A stretch of DNA of 64,000 bases from NCBI GenBank assembly GCA_011947345.1, contig JAAVTG010000519.1, forward strand, positions 124,001 to 188,000, in the 5' to 3' direction. Position 1 is the first letter of the stretch, and each line of letters starts with the position of its first letter. Position numbers and translations under genes: made by a program. Below the pieces are notes generated by a model. That model was not told the origin of the DNA. It saw nothing but the letters and a program-made list of their open reading frames with translations, and ran no database searches. Of this stretch, positions 1-11,010 are shown one piece after another. This stretch comes from Phytophthora quininea (lineage: Eukaryota; Oomycota; Peronosporomycetes; Peronosporales; Peronosporaceae).

Positions 1-2225
1 GGCGCTTTCTCCCTTTTGTCGGTAGGGCTGCTTTCGTGGTTTTCCATTCGCCAGAACCATTCGCGAAGATCCGCGCGCTCTTTGCACTTCGACACGCACC
101 GGAATAGCAGTCGAAGCAAGTAGAATAGAATGATGAAGCCTGACAGGATGATCGCGCAAAGAATGCCCGCTTTCATGGTGGTAATGACCTCGCGAACAAT
201 CAACATTTCGTTCTGCAAGTCAACAATGTGAGCAACAGCCCATTCACACAGCAAGCCTTGGAACCTTACCCAAAGAGCGATATTGTCCCGCCGGACATCA
301 TCGAGCAAACGCCCATAGCTTTGCAGAAGTGCTTCATTTGCTGACAGCTCTTTTGCCACGTGGTCCTTCTGCAAAACACTCACACAACAATCAATCAATG
401 ACGAAGTATCAACTTGTCCACAACAAGTAGCGATGCGTACCAGGTCCACTATCATGGTGCGAATTTCCTTCAGTTGATCATTTAAGGACTCTTGGTTTGA
501 CTACGCAACACACGAGCACGGCAAGAGTCAGCAGACCCATTTGTATCGTAGCCGTTCACTCTCCGGTAGGTCTCTCTTTACCTGGAGCATCTTAATGGCC
601 GCCCATTGATGAGTGTGAAATTCTTCGAGCTGTCTGCTGATGATGGTTTGGTTGACCTCGAGAGATTGAACTGCACAAGAAAAAAGTTAGAAAGACGCAC
701 CAATGCACGCTCTATCATACTTACTTTTCTTGGTGATGCGAACGAAAATACTTTCCAGTCGTCCAAGTCCTTGCGTTGACGAGATGGCCGCAGTAGCAGG
801 TGTAAGTTTCTCTCCATGCGTACCTTGCAGCAATGATGCTGCCGGTACTGGTGCTGTTGTCGTCGAGTTCCCTGAGGAATTGCCAGCAGACACACTGGCC
901 GCGCTGCCATTAACACTCGGTCCTCCTGGCGACGGATCAGACGCCTTCACTGTGCTCTCGGTAATGTTAGCCTCGATTGGTTCTGCATTCGGGCTGGAGG
1001 GGCTGGCTCATTCGTTTTGGCACTGGCTGCAGCTTCTGCTTCAATCTTTTCCGGAGTGTAGTCGACTAGACAACACATTCCATGGCTTCGGTAGTGCTCG
1101 ACTTGCTGCGAGTCGTTATAGAAAACTGCCACCACGGTGTTGTTTTCTCCATCAAACACTGGCTAACGAGCTCGGACGGATCTGGGATGCGAGGGATGGT
1201 GATTTCAGCGCTATCTCCCAAGGAGGACAAATGAGGGATGCTAAGCGACGCCTGGGCATCAAGCGCCTCGACTTCCGCATCGATGCTCTTCTCCAGCTGC
1301 GAAATCACTTGCGTAAACGTTCGGCCAAATACCCTGCGAGTGTGGGTAAGCATTCGTTAGTCGAGCTGAGTCGCCTTCCTCTCTAGCTACGTGCTCACCG
1401 TAGCTGGCTCAACGTGCAATAGTACTCGGATCCATAGTGCGACAGGAAGCGGAACTTGATGTAACGCACATGCTGCTGTGCGTCTAGCTGGAAAACCTGC
1501 TCGCCGTTTGTGTGCTCCGCTGTAAAGTTGCCCAGCACGAGCCACGTGTCCGTGGGGTAGTTGACGCTGCCCAGCACAATAAAGCCCTTGACGGGCGACG
1601 AGAACTTTTCGTAGTTGGCCACTGCGATGGCGTCTGCATGAACCTGGTCAAAACAGCACAGAGCCCACTCGTCAGCGCTTAAAGTCTACTCTCCCTCCAA
1701 CCGGTTCTGCAGTCCGTACGTCCTCTGAGAGACTGATGACCACCCACTTGCGGGGGTTTGAGCACGGCGTGAGCATGTAGCGGTCCTTGTCCGGGACCAG
1801 CAGGTTCGTGGGGCTCTTGGTACCTTCAGCGGCGTCCAGGATCGTGGCGCCAGCGTCCAACGACGCGTAGTTCTGGCGCTTGCCAGTGGCCACGCTGTCG
1901 GCGTCCACCACTTCGAAGAGTCCGTTGGGAAGATCCAGCAGGTCCACATCCTCATCCGCTTCCTCCGCATCGGCTCGCGGCTCGTCCGGCTCGGCGACAC
2001 GCTGTGGGCTGGCGGCGCTGGAGGCCTCGACGGGCTGGAGTTGGTCGCGGCAGTGGCTGGAGCTGCGTCTGAAGTGGCGTCGCCGGACTGTGATGAAGCC
2101 GCCTCCGCGGCGGAATGGGAGGGAGTTTCTTCGTCGCTGGGAGAAGCTGGCGCGTCGGGCGTCACGATACCGTTGGCCACGCTCAGCAACAGCAACAGCA
2201 GCGCTAGCAGCAGCAGGCGTCGCAT
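1..2225 (-). CDS. SUN-domain membrane protein, SUCO/SLP-like (3' end outside window)
   Basis: Starts at 2225 with a signal peptide (MRRLLLLALLLLLLSVANG) and a low-complexity acidic stretch. The SUN domain follows: NYASLDAGATILDA, DRYMLTPCSNPRKWVVI, the segment from FSSPVKGFIVLGSVNYPTD, and SHYGSEYYCTLSQLR. This is the SUCO/osteopotentia/SLP1 type rather than the nuclear-envelope KASH-binding type. Further downstream are ESIFVRITKK, an EVNQTIISRQLEEFHTHQW helix and a transmembrane segment near 80-180, all in the order found in SUCO proteins. Likely introns are 213-269 and 369-440, with another near 490-580 and one near 680-720. The frame changes once near 2040 inside low-complexity sequence, probably a base-calling gap. 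Family role: an ER or nuclear-envelope glycoprotein involved in protecting or folding membrane proteins; the role here is inferred. The C-terminus lies beyond base 1. Confidence 0.8.
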
Positions 2226-4340
2226 CCTTGCCAGGTCTACTGTGTATTTTCCTTAAAATACAACTACAATGCCTTTTATAAAATATACAACTCTAAAACG
2301 ACCGCTTATTTTGTTGCACAAGTCGAGGACAGCCGTGGACAACAACGAAGACAAGCACAATCCTCGAGCAGGACCTCGGCCAAACTGCAGCTGCAGCGGT
2401 GCTCGCGATCGGTGACGACGCACTCGTTGTCACCCGCGGCGCGGGACTCGCACGGACTCTCGGTGTGGCAGGATGGGATGCATTTCAACGCCGATTCTTG
2501 CACACCCGCTGCGCCGTCGGCAAGGATGGAGGCCTCATCGAGCGGATTAGACGCGGGCTGTCGCAGTCGGCCTGACCCAGCAAACGCAGCGGATTGCTGG
2601 TGCAGCGTGCAAGTTGTGGCTCGCCTCGCCATCGTTGCGGTTGCTTTTACGACCGTCAAATCGATGAGATTAAAGACCGACGAGCGGCATCTATGCGAGT
2701 GTGAACACGCCCGTGCAGGGGGCAACCCGGTAGAGCCGCTGCCGCGCGGCAAAGGAGCCGGGCGCGGCTTATCGCGAGGCGCTTTCCGCGTCGATTGATT
2801 TGTCTCCTGACTCATTTTTGAAAGCGCGCTTCGACAGCCCACGAAGCGCGGTTGCGGCGTGCAATATGTACAAGCAATGTCTGGACAAGTTGCGAGCACA
2901 ACCGCCGTGAGCTCGAAAGGTATCTTCAGCCGTGAACTCGTGTTTACAAGGCCGATAAAGGTGCAGCCGCGTTGTTGCCTCGACACGCCAGGCACGTTGG
3001 TCCCACTATTTCTCGGCCTTCGTCGGCCGTCCTCCGCCACCGATTTGAAGACGACTCACCGCAGGCAGGCCCTGCAGGGCAGCGCTAACGTCGACAGCGC
3101 CCTACATATCCCCCGTGGCTTTGCAAAAACCTCTTGCGTGCCCACCCCCGCTTTGCCGGTCGGAAATCCTTGAGCGAGTGAATCGTCAATTCCGCTACGA
3201 CGCGACCGCGCGGGCAGCTACGGTACTCACCGTCAGTCCGCGCCGCGCGGGGCGAGCACTGCCGACTTCAACCGCGGAAGGCAGCCGACACGGTCAATCA
3301 GCCCTCGTTATTGTACTGCCATCCGCCCCGGGTTTCCCGTGCGCCTGATGATGCGAGAACGATAGGCCTTTTGCTGCGTGCAAGCCTCGTCCAGCGAGTC
3401 GTAGTCCGTCGGACTGGTGCGTCTCAAGGCGATCCGGGCGTCAATAGCGCTCGCCGTGTTCGCTTCAACGCGACTGCTGCAGGTTGCGGCGCGAAAGGAT
3501 CCCGTGGAGGATCGGGCGTTCGTGTCGTCAAAACCATTGTCCTCGTCTCGAAGCATCGGCTACAAATGCAAGCGTTCCGGCATGCTGCCGCTCATCTTGC
3601 CCGACATCCTGCGCTTGGACGGCAGGGAGACGGGAGGTGATATCGACAGCGGGGCTCCTTGTCTTGCCTTGGAGGACATACAGAATCTGTTATTTTTGCA
3701 TAGCCTGCAGCAAGCGCCGTGACGTGACTTGGGCTCGGCGATCGGCAGCGAGAGTTCCGTCCTCGCCTTGCACTTGGCAAGCAAACGCTGGTGTTGGTCT
3801 CTCAAACGAGGCATGCTGGCGTTGCGCGGAGAGACCGACGCTGCTCGCTGACGAGGAGTGCTCGCGCCGCGCTCACTGCCGAAATGAGCGGCAAGGCTTT
3901 GCTTCGTGTGTGCTCGCGCGCGATTTATGCTGGGGAGCTGTCGAGGTGAGATATGTCGCCCCTCCTGTAAACAACGGCGGCCGGCATCGCGGTCCGGGAC
4001 ATCGTCCCTCCCTCGCTTTGATTGCAGAGGCCGCGACCAGCGCGCTGATGAACGGATTGATGTCTTATGCGCGACTTGTCTTTCCTCGAGGACTGGCGCT
4101 GCGGGCGAGATCCGGAGCCAACGCACTCATCAGAGCTGGGGAGGCAGCCAGGGCGACATCAACGCCAACTTGGCGTTCCCACAGTCGTTCAGTCGGCCCG
4201 CAGCGTGAGCAATGCTCGAGTGAAGACACCCGGCAGGCCGGCTGCGGCGGACGGCTTAGTTGGGCTTTTGCCGAGTGGAGCGCAAGCGTGCCAAGCCAAG
4301 TCGAGCCAAGCTGGCGTCGGACCCGTAGCCGAGCCGTTAA
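2226..4340. other. gene-free stretch of about 2.1 kb
   Basis: I see no convincing gene. Several open frames of 100-290 codons occur on both strands, but they are rich in Arg, Ser, Ala and Cys, resemble no family I know, and overlap one another. That is what GC-rich non-coding sequence produces by chance. The left edge (2260-2300) is AT-rich and would hold the SUN gene promoter; the right edge is upstream of the START-like gene. I found no terminal repeats or transposase motifs. Confidence 0.6.
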
Positions 4341-5654
4341 ATGAGCTTTGTGGAGATGCTGAGCGCCGCCAGACCCAGTCCCAGCCCGTCGCAGTGGGTC
4401 GCACCGCCCGCCGCGTCCTGGACCCACGAGGAGATCCGCATGATCCAGGAGCTCTTCCTCTCGGACGAAAGAGCATCCGCATCGGAGACATCTCCATCAG
4501 CGGCAAGCAGGACCAGCCGACGGCGACCGAGCCCCGCAGGGCGGCGACGACGCCACGGAGATGCTGCTGTCCCCCATCGGTGCCGACGACTCCTTCCTGC
4601 AGCAGTTCATGGTGGACGAGAAGGACGCGATGGCCGCTTTTTCCTCGAGGCCATCGATCCTTTCCAGAACGTGCCCATGCCACCTGTTGCAAATGACGAC
4701 GGAAAGCTGCAAGACTTGGCCGCTGCTCGTGCTGTACCCGGTCCGAGCGACCGACCAGTCGAGCACGTGCTGGCCAAACTGCGCGAGAAGGTCGACGCGC
4801 TCAACCGCATCTACTACTCGCGCTGCATGAGTGTGTCGGAGGCGGATGACACTAGCATCAGCAAGGTTAAGCTCGTGCTGGCGCTCGAAAGACTGCAGCG
4901 CGTCATTCATGGCTTGTCCAAGGAGAACGCCCAGCTCAAGACGGCCACGACCAGCTGCACGCAGCGCAGCGAGCAGCTTCTTGCGAGCAGCAGCGACCGC
5001 ACAGCGGAGCTGGAGCTGTTGAGCCAATCGATCGAAGAGTCTGTGTGTGCTGCCGCCGTCACGGAAGGCTCGCGCGTGGCTTTGAACTGCGCCCTGGAGG
5101 GCGAGGTGCTCAAGAACCACCAGGACGAAAACGGCTGGGGATACAAGAGCGTTGTCACCGAGGACGGTATCTTCACGTACAGCCTGAAAAGGGAGTATTC
5201 AGAAGAGGTGGACATGCACGAGGTGATGAAGAAGACTTGGTCTAACGTGAGCAGCTCAGAGAACTTCTCATGCATCTACTACGGATCCATCAAGGCGCAG
5301 ATCGTGAAGAAAGTGGGCAAGGAGACTGTCGTCATGTACGATATGACCAACCACGATTCGACCCGCGTAGACCGCGTAGTCGCCGTTATGTTCCGCTCGG
5401 AGACACCGACCGGCGTTCTCTTGGGAGCTCGTTCCATCAAAGTGCCGAGCAGCGCTGATGAGGCGGCGCTGCGTTGGATGGAGTGCACGACGTGGCAGCA
5501 CTACGAGCGCAAAGAGCAAGGCGGGTTTTCAGTCACCTCTGGCGGTCAGTTGTCGTACCCGTCGCGAGCGGACATCGACTTTATGGCGGTGGAGATCCTA
5601 TGCTTGCACTTGCGGTGGGAGAACCGCGTGGTGGGGTCGACCTTGACCATGTAA
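4341..5654 (+). CDS. START-like domain protein, oomycete family
   Basis: The start at 4341 (MSFVEMLSAARPSPSPSQW) follows GTTAA. Reading across three one-base gaps gives a continuous protein of about 438 aa: a disordered N-terminus, a helix (VLAKLREKVDALNRIYYSR, then LVLALERLQRVIHGLSKENAQLK) and a START-like lipid-binding fold from about residue 220 to the end (SSENFSCIYYGSIKAQIV, then MFRSETPTGVLLGARSIKVP). The gaps lie in AAA (4468-4470), GGG (4539-4541) and TTTTT (4638-4642). One extra base in each restores EKSIRIGDISISGKQ, then GGDDATEMLLSPIG, then AAFFLEAIDPFQNVP. Oomycetes carry large families with a coiled coil plus START-like domain, and this appears to be one. Ligand unknown. Confidence 0.7.
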   Translation: MSFVEMLSAARPSPSPSQWVAPPAASWTHEEIRMIQELFLSDERASASETSPSAASRTSRRRPSPAGRRRRHGDAAVPHRCRRLLPAAVHGGREGRDGRFFLEAIDPFQNVPMPPVANDDGKLQDLAAARAVPGPSDRPVEHVLAKLREKVDALNRIYYSRCMSVSEADDTSISKVKLVLALERLQRVIHGLSKENAQLKTATTSCTQRSEQLLASSSDRTAELELLSQSIEESVCAAAVTEGSRVALNCALEGEVLKNHQDENGWGYKSVVTEDGIFTYSLKREYSEEVDMHEVMKKTWSNVSSSENFSCIYYGSIKAQIVKKVGKETVVMYDMTNHDSTRVDRVVAVMFRSETPTGVLLGARSIKVPSSADEAALRWMECTTWQHYERKEQGGFSVTSGGQLSYPSRADIDFMAVEILCLHLRWENRVVGSTLTM

Positions 5655-6134
5655 GGCAGCGCGATGGGGCCTGTGTGTGCAATGAGTGTGTGCGATGTGA
5701 AGATGGAGAAGACGTTTGACGTACAGTCACAGAAAGCAGAGAGCAACAACCACACCCGCTTCGCCGCAAAATCGAGCGATTGCGGGTACACGCTAATTTA
5801 TTAAGACAGCAAATACACATGTCCAGCAACCATTTGCCCCCGTTGTCTCGCGGAAGCACTGTTGGCAATTGCTCGGTGCAAGTATCCGCAGCGTGATCGA
5901 TGGCTGACGGCTTGGAATGACAGCTGGTGTGGTGTGACTCGAACAGTGTCGGGTTGTCGAGGATAATGTACTGAGTTTCGCCGAGGCTCGAGCAGGAAAG
6001 CGCTTGAAGCCCACAATCCACGCCGGCACCCAGCCCGGGGCTGTGCGACACCATTGAGCCGCACAGCGTGTTGCTTTCGTGAGTTTTAGCCGTTTGTACT
6101 TATTCGCTGGAGTTGACCTGCTCCACGCGCGGGG
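5655..6134. other. intergenic, no supported gene
   Basis: A reading frame on the minus strand (start 6054, MVSHSPGLGAGVDCG) runs through here, but its composition gives no family match and I leave it out. Tail-to-tail spacer between the START-like gene and the truncated ARM-gene copy. Confidence 0.5.
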
Positions 6135-6905
6135 CTAAGCAGTCCAGCTCTTTTCCTCGTGCAGGTTGAGCTGCTTCGTCGCCATGGACGCAGATCCAAT
6201 GACTGGGACTGCCGCGTCGCCGAGCAACCAGGCTGCGCAATGCTGCATGACCGCCGAGCGGCAGATGTGCGTCGTCATCAGGCCGCTGAGCGGGTGTGGC
6301 CCCAGCGAGAGCAAACTTAGCAGCTCCACCGCTGCCGCATGAGCGACGGTGGGCGAGGTTTCGCTGGCCATCGCCACAGACAGCAGCAGCCCCACCACTT
6401 CCATCACACCGGGGACATCCACTCCGGCACCGTCCATTAGCTGGCCGTCGCCAGCGGGCGATGCTAACGCCAACACCGCTCGTAGACTCGCGCCCAGGAC
6501 CTGCACCAGCCGAGCCGCCAGGTCCTCGTTCCGACCCTCGTCGTCCTCTTCTTCCGACCCGACGGCGCGCTGGCAGTCCGCGACTTTCTCGCGCAGATGC
6601 TCTCTCCACGGGGTCTGCCAGACGCGCCGCAGGATCCGCTCGCGTGAGTCGGTTTTGTCCTGCCGCGCGGCGAGGCGCTCCAGCACGGCCACGAGGGCCC
6701 GGACGAGCGCGTCGTCGGACGCAAAGAGCAGCAGCCCCAGTCGTCTCCAGCACTTGTCGTCCAGCGCCAGCAGCTCGGCCTCGAGGACGTTGGTGGCAGC
6801 ATCAGCCGACCAAAGCCGCAGCAGCGCCAGCTCCAGCTGCGCGTCGGTGTCGGTGTCAACGTCAACGTCTCGACTGCGCAGCAAGAGTGTCCGAAGCTGC
6901 ATCAC
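6135..6905 (-). pseudogene. truncated duplicate of the ARM/BTB-like gene
   Basis: An intact 256-codon frame starting MMQLRTLLLRSRDVDVDTD. It is almost identical to the first ~245 residues of the gene at 10251-12460 and then ends in a short unrelated tail (KQLNLHEEKSWTA) where the duplication breaks off. It keeps a copy of the same upstream region, so it may be transcribed and make a short protein lacking the BTB-like C-terminus. A GAC-ACC hexamer tract near the N-terminus is shorter here than in the full copy. I call it a truncated duplicate; whether it is functional cannot be told from sequence. Confidence 0.7.
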
Positions 6906-7405
6906 GAAGAGGGGAGCCGTGCGTGCCTTCAGCCAGAGGCACTTGACCCGTTACGCGCGGATACAAGGCAATTAGCTAACCAGGCTATTTTGGTGGCGGC
7001 AAGTCATCACACCCGTGGTCAGCTCATTGCCGCCAGCCCAGCCCAGCCCAGCTTGGCCGGGCCCAGCGAGCGCGAGCGCTTCCCAGTCCAAGCCTTGCAG
7101 CAATTGCCTGGAGCGGACAACTGTCAACGATCACTTCGAGACGAGGCCACCCACCAGCTGTTTTGCGCTGTCATCGCCCCAGTATGGAGGCCGGAGCCTG
7201 TCACGATCCGCCCAGAAACCGTCAGACCAGTGGGACCCCACATCTTGGTGGAGCCCTTGGGGCTGGTTGACTGGCGGCGCGAGTCACGGCCGAGTTGCTT
7301 GGCCCAACGCCGCCGCTCGAACTCGCCTCGTCCTGCGTTGCCGCGAGTCCTTGGCGGCAGCGCTCGCCACTGGCAACGTTGGGGGCGCTGCTTGCCTGAC
7401 AATTC
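6140..7405. repeat. left arm of a large inverted duplication
   Basis: This stretch is the reverse complement of about 9765-11010 at very high identity: a 160-base comparison around 6960-7125 shows only a few substitutions and one or two small indels. It carries the 5' third of the ARM/BTB-like gene (pointing left) plus about 500 bp of its upstream region. Near the outer end, CAGGTTGAG is shared but the arm lacks nine bases before CTGCTTCGTCGCCATGG; homology then fades. At the inner end, homology fades after GCCTGACAAT, with about 19 bp present here and absent from the other arm. The spacer of about 2.4 kb contains the bHLH-like gene. Confidence 0.85.
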
Positions 7406-7612
7406 TGATAATGGGGAGTCTGCCTTGGATTGCAAACCACCGCCACGTTTTCAAGGCAATCTGCTTCTTGCTATTCCTCGCACTTACTTCTTGCGTCTTC
7501 CGACGCTCTTCAAAACTACTGCTAGACTACTTGACCTGACCTGACCGTATCCGCTGCTCTCGCACTCCGCGGATGTGACTACTACAACCTTAAATATGCC
7601 TTGTGACGCTGC
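7406..7612. other. short 3' spacer downstream of the bHLH-like gene
   Basis: Lies between the inner end of the left inverted arm and the stop codon of the minus-strand regulator gene. No gene or motif seen. Confidence 0.4.
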
Positions 7613-9351
7613 TTAGAGCAGCCAGTGCTTGCTTTGACCGACGGCCTCCTGCCAGCGCACGACGCCCGCGACGACCTCCGCGGCGAGTCGCTGCAAGACT
7701 TGGGTCGACTTGTGTTGAGTCGAGGCACCCACAACTACCTCGCACACCGGCTGGGCGTACTCGTCATACTTGTCCAGCAGCATGAACCACGCCAGAACGG
7801 GCAAATAGCTCTCCTCAGCAGCGAAGGCCTTCTGGCCCGCCGACAGCGGTACGGAGCGCATGCTCACGAGATAGCCGCCGTCGATCTGACCGCGAGCTAG
7901 CACCACGATACTGTGCACCACCGGGGCACCGTGAGACGTCTGAATGCCCACGCGGACAACGACACAGTCGTCGTTGATAGTCTGCAACAGGGCCAAGTCC
8001 TTGGTGAGTGGGAACAGCTTCTGGAAGGCCTCCAGCACAGTGAGCAGGTTCCACGTGTTGAAAACAAGCTCGCCCGACACAATTCCAGGGAAATCCTGGC
8101 TCAGCATCAGCTCCAGCGAGGCCTGGGAGTTATCACCGTCCGATGGCTTGACCTCTCGCTTTTCTTCTCGCCATCCCAGAACAGAGGGACGGTCGTGTTA
8201 TCGGGATTCTGCTGGGCTTTCAGTGCCATAATGTCGCCGTAGCTGTCTTTGACCCAGTTGAAGGCAGTGTCGCTGGTCATCGGCTCGGGGAACAACACGT
8301 TCAGGTAGGACGGGACGGTCTCGGTTTCCATGCAGTAGCCGCCCATCGGGGTGGGCATATCACAGTTCAGGCGCTTGCTGTCCGAGGCTTCATCGTGCAT
8401 CTCGTCCGTCTCCTGGCGTTTGCGCTTGAGACTCTTCTTGGTTCCCGCAGAGGTAGGCGGGGCGACGGCGTCGATAACAAGTTCTGACTGCACCGCCTGC
8501 AGGGCACTGTTCTGCGAGTCCAGCTGGTCTAGCTGCTCCTCGAGGTACCGCTTCTCGTTGCGGAGCTCGTCGACAGACTTGACGAGGTCCAGGTAGGTGG
8601 CGCTGCCGGGGATGCTGTAGCCGAACTCGCCGTCGACGCGATCTCGGGACACGACGTCGTCCACGGGTTTCTTGTGAGGCAGACCTCCCTGGGGCTTCTC
8701 GTTGGCTTCGCGCTGAGCACTCAACTCTGCGCGCTCGCGCTCCAGCGCCGCGACCGTGTCACGCATGTCGCGAACGCGATCCTTTGCTGCATTGGTTCGT
8801 CGTCGCTCGTTGGCGTTGTGTCGTTCACGGCGCTGCTTGGCGGAGAACTGGGACGCGCGGCCTCCGCGCTGCGCAGCGAGAGACGCCGAGATGGTGGTGG
8901 TCGACCGCGTGGCGGAGATGGTCGTGTTGGAGAAGACGGCGGCAGGGAAGGCACGGGCCTCCTCCAGCACCTCCGGGTCCTTGCTGAGCAGGAGCTTCGG
9001 GTCGGGCACATCTTGGTCTTGGCCATTTGGCAGCGGGAAAATCGGCTGCTGCGCGCCGGCTGGGGTGTCGTCGCCGGCGTTGTTCACGTCCAACACGCTG
9101 TCGAGCTCGCACTTGAGCAGGACGTCTGGGTTCGGGTCGGCCGCGGCCAGCGGAACTCGAGCAGATCCAGGAACAGCGAGTTGGCGCGACTTGGGCGCGG
9201 CTCGGCACTGCAGCCGCGCGCCTGCAGCATTGAGGTGAAGTTGCTAGAGGGCGAGCAAGGCGTCTCGGCCACCTCTTGTCTTTCGAGGAGGGCGTGGCCG
9301 GCATGTTCAGGTCCACATAGATGGGCGGGATGTAGCGGTGCGGGTAGCTCA
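7613..9351 (-). CDS. bHLH/leucine-zipper-like transcription regulator with C-terminal START-like region
   Basis: Starts at 9351 (MSYPHRYIPPIYVDLNMP). A basic segment, KQRRERHNANERRRTN, carries the His-Asn-x-x-Glu-Arg-Arg-Arg pattern of bHLH DNA-contact helices. It is followed by a helix, a charged loop and a long heptad helix (YLDLVKSVDELRNEKRYLEE). The last 165 residues (from MLSQDFPGIVSGELVFNTWN) form a separate conserved-looking domain, START-like in outline. One-base gaps in CC (9272-9273), GG (9152-9153) and TTTT (8160-8163) break the frame; filling each gives SKDKRVAETPCS, EFPLAAADPNPDV and EKKKREVKPSDGD. About 580 aa in all. Probably nuclear. A bZIP reading is possible but fits the Asn/Arg spacing less well. 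The gene sits alone between the two inverted arms. Confidence 0.6.
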
Positions 9352-9764
9352 TTCGATCCGGGATAGCTAGAAGCTGCAACCTGTGTCCGTTTGCTTTCGG
9401 TCTCCGTGCCTGTACTTCTCGTCCCCTGACCTGCGCGCTACGAGGAAAAAGTGAGACTGCGAGCGAGTGCGAGACCAGAGTGGCGAAGTCTGGTCGACCT
9501 TGCAAGCGGAGAGAAGGAGCAACGAGATGCAAAGCTCGGACACGAACCTGGGCGGCTTGGATACACCAAGCCAGTTGTGCAAACCGGCTGCCGTTCGCGC
9601 AGATAAAGCGGAGTACCGAGCGCTGGGCTCGTTCTCCACCGAGGTGGCGGGTGTTTTGCCTTGGCGCGGGCGAGATTCGGAGCGGCGCCAGGACACAAGA
9701 CCCGACTGTATTTTAGCGCCGGTGCCCGGTATGTAGACCAGTCTCAGCTGCGCCGATCTGGCGG
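9352..9764. other. 5' spacer of the bHLH-like gene
   Basis: About 400 bp upstream of the bHLH-like gene up to the right inverted arm. Presumed promoter region; no clear initiator motif found. Confidence 0.4.
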
Positions 9765-11010
9765 ATTGTCAGGCAGCGCAGTGGTGGCGAGCGCTGCCGC
9801 CAAGGACTCGCGGCAACGCAGGACGAGGCGAGCTCGAGCGGCGGCGTTGGGCCAAGCAACTCGGCCGTGACTCGCGCCGCCAGTCAACCAGCCCCAAGGG
9901 CTCCACCAAGATGTGGGGTCCCACTGGTCTGACGGTTTCTGGGCGGATCGTGACAGGCTCCGGCCTCCATACTGGGGCGATGACAGCGCAAAACAGCTGG
10001 TGGGTGGCCTCGTCTCGAAGAGATCGTTGACAGTTGTCCGCCCCAGGCAATTGCTGCAAGGCTTGGACTGGGAAGCGCTCGCGCTAGCTGGGCCCGGCCA
10101 AGCTGGGCTAGGGCTGGGCTGGCGGCAATGAGCTGACCACGGGTGTCGATGACTTGCCGCCACCAAAATAGCCTGGTTAGCTAATTGCCTTGTATCCGCG
10201 CGTAACGGGTCAAGTGCCTCTGGCTGAAGGCACGCACGGCTCCCCTCTTCGTGATGCAGCTTCGGACACTCTTGCTGCGCAGTCGAGACGTTGACGCTGA
10301 CGCTGACACGACACCGACACCGACACCGACGCGCAGCTGGAGCTGGCGCTGCTGCGGCTTTGGTCGGCTGATGCTGCCACCAACGTCCTCGAGGCCGAGC
10401 TGCTGGCGCTGGACGACAAGTGCTGGAGACGACTGGGGCTGCTGCTCTTTGCGTCCGACGACGCGCTCGTCCGGGCCCTCGTGGCCGTGCTGGAGCGCCT
10501 CGCCGCGCGGCAGGACAAAACCGACTCACGCGAGCGGATCCTGCGGCGCGTCTGGCAGACCCCGTGGAGAGAGCATCTGCGCGAGAAAGTCGCGGACTGC
10601 CAGCGCGCCGTCGGGTCGGAAGAAGAGGACGACGAGGGTCGGAACGAGGACCTGGCGGCTCGGCTGGTGCAGGTCCTGGGCGCGAGTCTACGAGCGGTGT
10701 TGGCGTTAGCATCGCCCGCTGGCGACGGCCAGCTAATGGACGGTGCCGGAGTGGATGTCCCCGGTGTGATGGAAGTGGTGGGGCTGCTGCTGTCTGTGGC
10801 GATGGCCAGCGAAACCTCGCCCACCGTCGCTCATGCGGCAGCGGTGGAGCTGCTAAGTTTGCTCTCGCTGGGGCCACACCCGCTCAGCGGCCTGATGACG
10901 ACGCACATCTGCCGCTCGGCGGTCATGCAGCATTGCGCAGCCTGGTTGCTCGGCGACGAGGCAGTCCCAGTCATTGGATCTGCGTCCATGGCGACGAAGC
11001 AGCCGATCGT
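9765..11010. repeat. right arm of the large inverted duplication
   Basis: Reverse complement of 6140-7405. This arm runs smoothly into the rest of a full-length gene (to 12460), so it is probably the source copy. It holds an expanded hexamer tract around 10290-10325 (GACACC-type units encoding Asp-Thr) compared with the left arm. The tract lacks one C relative to a clean repeat, which breaks the frame right after the start codon region. Confidence 0.85.

Noticed and set aside
3484..4344. 286-codon open frame (+) and a 244-codon frame (-) at 2306-3040
   Set aside because: Composition is that of GC-rich random sequence (Arg/Ser/Ala/Cys), no motif, and both overlap other long frames.
5581..6054. 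157-codon minus frame starting MVSHSPGLG
   Set aside because: No family match; it runs into the antisense of the START-like gene.
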